DNA of 35,810 nucleotides from an archaeon ADurb.Bin336 (GTDB taxonomy: Archaea > Iainarchaeota > Iainarchaeia > Iainarchaeales > JAAZKV01). Positions within the stretch are counted from its first letter, which is position 1; each line of letters begins with the position of its first letter. Shown here piece after piece: positions 31,519 to 35,810 of this stretch. A program made the position numbers and the translations under genes. The notes under the pieces were generated by a model that saw nothing but the letters and a program-made list of their open reading frames with translations, ran no database searches and was not told where the DNA came from. The stretch covers positions 1 to 35,810 of the forward strand of contig MWBC01000003.1 of assembly GCA_002068885.1 (NCBI GenBank), written 5' to 3'.

Positions 31519-32232
31519 ATGATTAAAAGAATGTCAATTAGAGGGGAACACGCGAGTGTAAAAACACTTACTGCGGTTCAACAAGCTAAAAGATTTGGTA
31601 AAAAAACTAATTCTAAAATTAACCTCACAAAACAAGCAATTGCTACTAAAATGAAGTTAGGTACAATTGTTAGGAGAAAACACCTCAAAAAAGGACAATA
31701 TGTTCCAGCTTCCTACAGTGCAGCAATGAGTTTAGCCAATTTGCTTTTTCCAAAAAATTTTCCTAAAATGATTGCAACAGGACTAAAGAGAAGAAATCAA
31801 CAACATTCTTCTATTAGTTATTCTAAATTAGTTCCACTTACTCAAGAAAGTCAAAAAGGAATAGAATCGTTCTATGGTGAAGTACTTAACAAAAAACCTA
31901 AATCTGTAAAGGGAACAAAATATAATGAACATTCAAAAAAAATTAGTCAAAAACTATTTGAAACTTCAATGAAAATCGAGGAAAGTGGGATTGTTCTTAA
32001 TAATAGTCCTATGAATGTTGGGGTGAGGAAATCAATTGGGAAAGAACTTGTTTTCTTTGAAATTGGGGGAATTGATTTGAAGAAACTCCACAGGTATATA
32101 AGAAAACTCCCTCAAACAACAAAAGCTCAAAAATTAACTAAAGACCAAGCATGGGTTTTATTCAAATTTTTGAAAACCCAACCAGTTGAAGCAGATAGAC
32201 TTGTGCATACACATACAAGAATAAAGAAGTGA
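31519..32232 (+). CDS. Basic protein of unknown function
   Basis: 237 residues, rich in Lys, Gln and Ser. The first ~60 residues are basic (IKRMSIRGEHASVKTLTAVQ, GKKTNSKINLTKQ) and the rest is mixed alpha/beta with VFFEIGGIDLKKLHRYI (about 183-199) and LTKDQAWVLFKFLKTQPVEA. The pairing of ELVFFEIGGIDLKKL with a following helix faintly resembles a degenerate protein-kinase-like or nucleotidyl-transferase core, but no catalytic motif is present. No family recognised. It begins about 60 bases after the RNA candidate, with no ribosome-binding site. Confidence 0.55.
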   Translation: MIKRMSIRGEHASVKTLTAVQQAKRFGKKTNSKINLTKQAIATKMKLGTIVRRKHLKKGQYVPASYSAAMSLANLLFPKNFPKMIATGLKRRNQQHSSISYSKLVPLTQESQKGIESFYGEVLNKKPKSVKGTKYNEHSKKISQKLFETSMKIEESGIVLNNSPMNVGVRKSIGKELVFFEIGGIDLKKLHRYIRKLPQTTKAQKLTKDQAWVLFKFLKTQPVEADRLVHTHTRIKK

Positions 32233-32280
32233 CTAAATTTTATTCAATAATTTTTGATAAGTAAATTTAGTAATAATCAT

Positions 32281-32622
32281 TTATCTATTATCCCCACTTC
32301 CACTCAATTTATTCCTCTCTTTCCTACTATTTAATTTATCCAAATTCATTTTAGCAACTTCATTAAAATCTAATCCTAATTTTGTGCACATTTGACTCAA
32401 ATACCAAATAACGTCCCCTAGTTCTTTTTCAATTTCTTTTTTGTATTCTTCAGTGAGTTCTCCATTATAATCCCTATATAATTTCTTTACTTTCCCAGCA
32501 ACTTCCCCCGCTTCATCACAAAGCCCAAGAGCATAATAAGCCAAATTGCTATTCTTCACCACGACATTTAAATCAGTTTTAATAGATTCTTTTTGATATT
32601 CTTTAAAATCCACTTCAATCAC
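32281..32622 (-). CDS. MazG-like nucleotide pyrophosphohydrolase
   Basis: 113 residues of the all-alpha MazG/dUTPase-2 type, which hydrolyse NTPs or dNTPs to NMP and pyrophosphate, often as house-cleaning enzymes. The magnesium-binding motif is present: Glu37 and Glu40 in DEAGE, then Glu67 and Asp70 in KELGD after a helix turn, giving the E..E(n)E..D pattern. The lysine/arginine-rich C-terminus NSRKERNKLSGSGDNR resembles the usual RK.R tail. It converges on the gene at 31519-32232. Confidence 0.88.
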   Translation of the reverse strand: MIEVDFKEYQKESIKTDLNVVVKNSNLAYYALGLCDEAGEVAGKVKKLYRDYNGELTEEYKKEIEKELGDVIWYLSQMCTKLGLDFNEVAKMNLDKLNSRKERNKLSGSGDNR

Positions 32623-32774
32623 CTACAAGAAATATATTATCACTCAAATTAAAACCTGCTCTTTAAAACTTATTCTTAAAAAAATGTTTTTTTAAAGAAA
32701 GCAACCTTTAAAAACTAATTTTCTACAATTTATATTATTAGTAAGCTAAGCTTCTAAAAAAATTTTAATTAAAT

Positions 32775-32858
32775 GCGGAGATGGCAGAGAGGTCAAATGC
32801 GCCTGCCTTGAGAGCAGGTTTCCGAAAGGAAGCGTCGGTTCGACTCCGGCTCTCCGCG
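32775..32858 (+). tRNA. tRNA-Ser(UGA)
   Basis: The acceptor stem GCGGAGA (32775-32781) pairs with TCTCCGC (32851-32857), followed by discriminator G. Anticodon stem CCTGC/GCAGG frames loop CTTGAGA with anticodon TGA at 32809-32811. The T-arm holds GTCGGTTCGACTCCGGC, and a long variable arm TTTCCGAAAGGAAGC marks a class II tRNA, consistent with serine. CCA is not encoded and no intron is present. An ATTTATATTA element near 32729 is the likely promoter. Confidence 0.96.
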
Positions 32859-32922
32859 TAAAAACAATCAGTTCAGATTTATATTATTGTAAATGAAGAT
32901 AAATTTGTTAAGAAAAATTTTT

Positions 32923-33474
32923 TCATTTTTTTGTAAAAAGTATATCTTCACCTAATTCTTGTAAATTGTTTTCTTTTTTATATTCTCTAAATAAACCCCA
33001 ATAAGTTTTGTTAATTATTTTTGTTTCATCCAAACCCAGTTTTTTTATTAAATCAAAAATATCTTTTTCTTCGCCCTCTATTTCAATAAAATTTCCAAAA
33101 GGTAGTTCATCAATCACTACTTCACAACAATTAGAAGTATAAGTGGTTCTATAATTTTCCATTATTTTTTCATCCCTGAACCCAAGTTTGTTTATTATTA
33201 ACTTCATTTTTTCAATATCGCTTATTTCTAGTTCTATTTCTTCTCTTTGACGAATAATTTCTTTATGACTAATTTTTGATTTTAGGGTAAGAGTATTTTT
33301 TGAACCACTCCTCACTCTCAAATTCAAACCTTTTTCTTTCAACTCGCCTTTATTATCAAATCTAATAGTTCTTTGAAATTCTCTTCCTTTGCACTCTAAG
33401 CCAAGTTGTTCCAACTTTTTTTTCATATTTGCAATATCATCAATCCTAAATTTAACTTCTTTTTCAACATACAT
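32923..33474 (-). CDS. CYTH domain protein (class IV adenylate cyclase / triphosphatase type)
   Basis: 183 residues. The ExExK signature is at the very N-terminus (EKEVKF, residues 4-9). Paired charged strands follow: RTIRFDN, LRVRSGSKNTLTLKSK, REEIELEIS, and DELPFGNFIEIEGEE, all metal/triphosphate-tunnel features. Archaeal CYTH members can be thiamine-triphosphatase-like, inorganic triphosphatases or adenylate cyclases; the sequence does not decide. The ATG at 33474 has AGGTG eight to nine bases upstream; the GTG at 33483 is rejected. Divergent from the GT2 gene. Confidence 0.85.
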   Translation of the reverse strand: MYVEKEVKFRIDDIANMKKKLEQLGLECKGREFQRTIRFDNKGELKEKGLNLRVRSGSKNTLTLKSKISHKEIIRQREEIELEISDIEKMKLIINKLGFRDEKIMENYRTTYTSNCCEVVIDELPFGNFIEIEGEEKDIFDLIKKLGLDETKIINKTYWGLFREYKKENNLQELGEDILFTKK

Positions 33475-33541
33475 TATGTTCACACCTATTTAGTTTTGTT
33501 AAATTTGATGAGTTAATAGAATATGTTTATTTAGAAACTTT

Positions 33542-33549
33542 TTTATAAT
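33542..33549 (+). promoter_or_regulatory. TATA box of the GT2 gene
   Basis: TTTATAAT is centred about 25 bases before the ATG at 33570 with no ribosome-binding site, so a leaderless transcript is likely. Confidence 0.5.
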
Positions 33550-33569
33550 AGTGTAAAGTATTTTATTAC

Positions 33570-34451
33570 ATGGCCGATTTTTTAACCGTTGGTATTCCTG
33601 TTTGGAATGATCCTAGTTCGATTACAAGATCAGTTAGAGCAATTACTCGTTCTACCGCTTGGACTGAGAGAAAAGCAAGTGAGAGAGAGTTAATTGTGTG
33701 TGTTAATGGAGTAAGGAGTAATAAGGATCCTACTTTAGTTGCTGCTAGAGAGTTGAGTAAATCTGTTCCTCAAATGAGGGTTCTTTCTCTTAAACCAAGG
33801 GGTAAAAATATTGCAATAAATTATATTGCAAAAAAATCAAATCCTGCTTCAAGGACACTCTTTTTTTGTGATGCGGATGTTTTATTAAAAAGGCAAACAA
33901 TTGAGAGAGTGATTGATGCACTTAAAACTCGTAAAGGTGTTAGGTTTGCAGGGGCCTTAGTTACTCCTGCAACTTCTCTTATTCCTGAAAGGAGTAGGAG
34001 TTCGTTCAAATCATATTTTTTAAAGAGGCACAAAAATAGGGTTGAGAATAGGGGTGATTTTGTTTCAGGTGCAGGGTGGGCTGTTGAGAGAGAATTTTTT
34101 TTAAAAAATCCTTTGCCTCCAACTAATAAAATTGCTGATGATGTTTTTATTAACACGAATTTTAAGGGGAGAATAGCTTTAGTTCGTAATGCTAAAGCAT
34201 TTTATATGCTTCCTGCTCCAAAAGACAGGTTGTTTCAAAAAGCTAGGTATGTAGCTCAAGAAAAAGCTCAAGGGGTGAAACAACAATCCAAAAAAAGTAA
34301 GGGTGCTAAAATGAAATTAACTTTAAAAGAAAGGAGAGGGTTGATTATTAATAAAGCAATTGATAAGTTAGCAAAAGGATTAGCAACTGTGAATCCTAAT
34401 GTAGGGTGGAGAAATTTATCTAGTACAAAATTAAGAGCTAAAAAAAAGTAA
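33570..34451 (+). CDS. Glycosyltransferase family 2
   Basis: 293 residues, GT-A fold, which transfers sugars from nucleotide-sugar donors. LTVGIPVWND (5-14) is the N-terminal Rossmann-like strand, FFCDAD (98-103) the DXD-type metal site, and ADDVFI (189-194) the acceptor/catalytic base region. The C-terminal ~70 residues are highly basic (KQQSKKSKGAKMK, KKKK tail) and there is no transmembrane helix, so it probably acts in the cytoplasm or at the inner membrane surface. Neither the donor nor acceptor is evident from the context. Confidence 0.85.
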   Translation: MADFLTVGIPVWNDPSSITRSVRAITRSTAWTERKASERELIVCVNGVRSNKDPTLVAARELSKSVPQMRVLSLKPRGKNIAINYIAKKSNPASRTLFFCDADVLLKRQTIERVIDALKTRKGVRFAGALVTPATSLIPERSRSSFKSYFLKRHKNRVENRGDFVSGAGWAVEREFFLKNPLPPTNKIADDVFINTNFKGRIALVRNAKAFYMLPAPKDRLFQKARYVAQEKAQGVKQQSKKSKGAKMKLTLKERRGLIINKAIDKLAKGLATVNPNVGWRNLSSTKLRAKKK

Positions 34452-34494
34452 TTTTATTATGTAAAAATCAGAACTTTTCTAAAAAATCAAAACC

Positions 34495-34503
34495 TATTTA
34501 TAT
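34495..34503 (+). promoter_or_regulatory. TATA box of the corA gene
   Basis: TATTTATAT lies 25-33 bases before the ATG at 34528, again with no ribosome-binding site. Confidence 0.5.
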
Positions 34504-34527
34504 GTTTTTTATTAACTAATTCTTGTT

Positions 34528-35469
34528 ATGCTTAATTATTACAAATCAATTGGTTCTACCTCCAAGTTAAAGAAAGTTAATGAAATAACTCCTGGAACTT
34601 GGATTAATTTAGTTGGTCCAACTAAGGATGAAATAAATTTTTTGGTTGATGAACTTGATTTGGAGAAGAGTTTAATTGAAGAAATGTTGGATTATGAATC
34701 AGTTCCTCATATAGAGAAAGAATTGAGGGATGGGTATATTTCTTTCATTTTGCACTCCCCTGCTGTTTTAGAAGAAAAAGGGGTTATTACAATTCCTTTA
34801 GGAGTAGTTTTTCTTACTAAAAGAAAAGTTATTCTAACTGTTTCAAAGCATGATATTTTTGCATTATCAAAATTAATAACTCGTCCCCCAAGGGGATTCA
34901 CCACAAAAAATAGAGTTGTTTTTTTCAGACACTTAAATAGAAAAGTGCTTAACGCTTACATGATTGAGTTAAATAAAATTGAAAAAGAAATTAATGGGGC
35001 AGGAGAATCAATTAATGATGCGCTTGAGAATAAAGAAATTGCAATTCTTTTAGCAAAACAAAAAACTTTGGTTTATTTTAGAACATCTATTGTGGGAAAT
35101 AGAGCTGTTTTAGCCAGAATTTTTTCAGGAAAAATTGTTCCTTTGAATGAGGAAGAGAAAGATTTGCTTGAGGATTCAATTGTTGATATTGATGAAGCTC
35201 AACAACTAGTTTCAATATATTCAGAAATTATTTCACACACTATGTCTGCTTATTCTTCAATAGTTTCAAACAATCTTAATTTTGTGATGAAGGTACTTGC
35301 AATAATTACATTTACTATTAGTGTGCCTACAATGATATTTAGTTTTTATGGGATGAATGTGCAATTACCCTTCCAAGAAAACCCTGAAGTAATTTTTTAT
35401 TTAGTTATGCTAACATTTGTACTAATTGGAGCTACATTACTCTTTTTCAAAAATAAAAAATGGTTGTAA
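34528..35469 (+). CDS. corA: CorA-type magnesium/divalent cation transporter
   Basis: 313 residues, the usual CorA length. The N-terminal ~240 residues form the cytoplasmic funnel: an alpha/beta domain with FLVDELDLEKSLIEEMLD, then a long stalk helix. Two membrane helices close the protein (about 255-274 and 288-307), and the GMN signature at the end of the first is residues 275-277 (YGMN). A pentameric magnesium channel is implied. Usually also moves Co2+ or Ni2+; the exact ion cannot be deduced. Confidence 0.93.
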   Translation: MLNYYKSIGSTSKLKKVNEITPGTWINLVGPTKDEINFLVDELDLEKSLIEEMLDYESVPHIEKELRDGYISFILHSPAVLEEKGVITIPLGVVFLTKRKVILTVSKHDIFALSKLITRPPRGFTTKNRVVFFRHLNRKVLNAYMIELNKIEKEINGAGESINDALENKEIAILLAKQKTLVYFRTSIVGNRAVLARIFSGKIVPLNEEEKDLLEDSIVDIDEAQQLVSIYSEIISHTMSAYSSIVSNNLNFVMKVLAIITFTISVPTMIFSFYGMNVQLPFQENPEVIFYLVMLTFVLIGATLLFFKNKKWL

Positions 35470-35505
35470 TATTTTTATTCTTAAAAAAACCATTTTCTCA
35501 TTTTT

Positions 35506-35535
35506 TTGGTGAATTTTAACCAATTATATTTTTTT
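35506..35535. terminator. Weak inverted repeat and T-run between corA and pyrB
   Basis: TTGGT (35506-35510) and ACCAA (35519-35523) form a short stem followed by a nine-T run on the plus strand. The position between convergent genes supports termination, but the stem is only five bp. Confidence 0.35.
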
Positions 35536-35540
35536 TTAAT

Positions 35541-35810
35541 TTATGTTAATAAATGCTCCAAAAGGGCCATTCTGGCATACACTCCATTTTCTGCTTGTCT
35601 AAAGTAAGCAACTCTTTTATCTTTTTCTTCAACTTCAATTGGTAAATCAATTTCCTCAACGTGTGGTAGGGGGTGCATTATTCTTGAAGTTGATTTAATT
35701 TGTCCTAAATTATGTGAATTAACTGAGTATTTTCCTTTTGCCATTTCATAATCACTCACATTCATTCTTTCTCTTTGAATTCTAGTTAGGTAAATCACAT
35801 CAGCTATTTT
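35541..35810 (-). CDS. pyrB: Aspartate carbamoyltransferase catalytic subunit, C-terminal part
   Basis: Only the final 89 residues are in the window; the gene runs off the right edge, with frame open to 35810. ADVIYLTRIQRER is the conserved segment after the aspartate-binding loop, MHPLPHVEEI the carbamoyl-phosphate/aspartate-site HPLPR-like motif (Arg replaced by His here), and YFRQAENGVYARMALL the C-terminal family signature. It performs the first committed step of pyrimidine synthesis. Whether pyrI follows upstream cannot be seen. Confidence 0.93.
   Translation of the reverse strand, partial: KIADVIYLTRIQRERMNVSDYEMAKGKYSVNSHNLGQIKSTSRIMHPLPHVEEIDLPIEVEEKDKRVAYFRQAENGVYARMALLEHLLT

Noticed and set aside
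32893-32955. 20-codon frame after tRNA-Ser preceded by a TATA-like ATTTATATTA
   Set aside because: Too short, hydrophobic and lysine-rich by composition, overlaps the 3' end of the CYTH gene, with no ribosome-binding site.

Overview
This window looks like a chromosomal segment of an archaeon with a strongly AT-rich genome. Diagnostic genes are a two-repeat TATA-binding protein, RNA polymerase subunit Rpo4, ribosomal proteins L21e and L44e, a KsgA/Dim1 dimethylase next to L21e-Rpo4-DUF655, an archaeal L1-L10-L12 operon, SecE with Spt5, AMP phosphorylase, ribose-1,5-bisphosphate isomerase, and an archaeal 5S rRNA and tRNA-Ser(UGA). Small intergenic regions, leaderless-looking promoters and the AMP phosphorylase / R15P isomerase pair fit a DPANN-type lineage. 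That placement is inference; the sequence alone does not fix the phylum.

Layout. 1-4.0 kb: an endonuclease IV-like protein convergent with a leftward group made of a fold-III PLP decarboxylase, a Pyrococcus-type ferredoxin, a small membrane protein and a pentein-fold enzyme. 4.0-7.4 kb: an isolated 5S rRNA and TBP (leftward), then L21e-rpo4-DUF655-ksgA (rightward). 7.5-12.3 kb (leftward): AMP phosphorylase, a three-gene regulatory operon (a 27-aa peptide, a Gly/Arg-rich DUF5320-like protein and a DUF134 helix-turn-helix protein) behind tandem palindromes, TyrRS, and R15P isomerase. 12.4-17.9 kb (rightward): a small membrane protein, FtsZ, SecE, Spt5, L11, then L1-L10-L12 with a structured leader. 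18.4-20.9 kb: a membrane-anchored Lon-type (S16) protease lacking an AAA+ domain. 21.0-24.8 kb (leftward): a membrane protein overlapping in transcription with an SMC-family ATPase whose coiled coil is centred on a CPTC zinc-hook motif. 25.0-26.3 kb: L44e and a winged-helix-like protein. 26.6-31.2 kb: a very large HerA/VirB4-like ATPase with a 438-residue intein inside its P-loop. 31.3-35.8 kb: a GC-rich structured RNA candidate, an orphan basic protein, a MazG-like hydrolase, tRNA-Ser, a CYTH protein, a GT2 glycosyltransferase, CorA, and the 3' end of pyrB.

Most genes are core information processing. The most unusual items are the SMC protein with a Rad50-like zinc hook in place of a hinge, the intein-split HerA-like ATPase with long acidic and C-terminal extensions, the unidentified RNA at about 31341-31460, and the palindrome-controlled DUF134 operon. 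Gene ends frequently carry inverted repeats followed by T-runs, which is notable for an archaeon. Long intergenic stretches at 15753-16060 and 18031-18334 are almost pure A/T and hold no recognisable gene.
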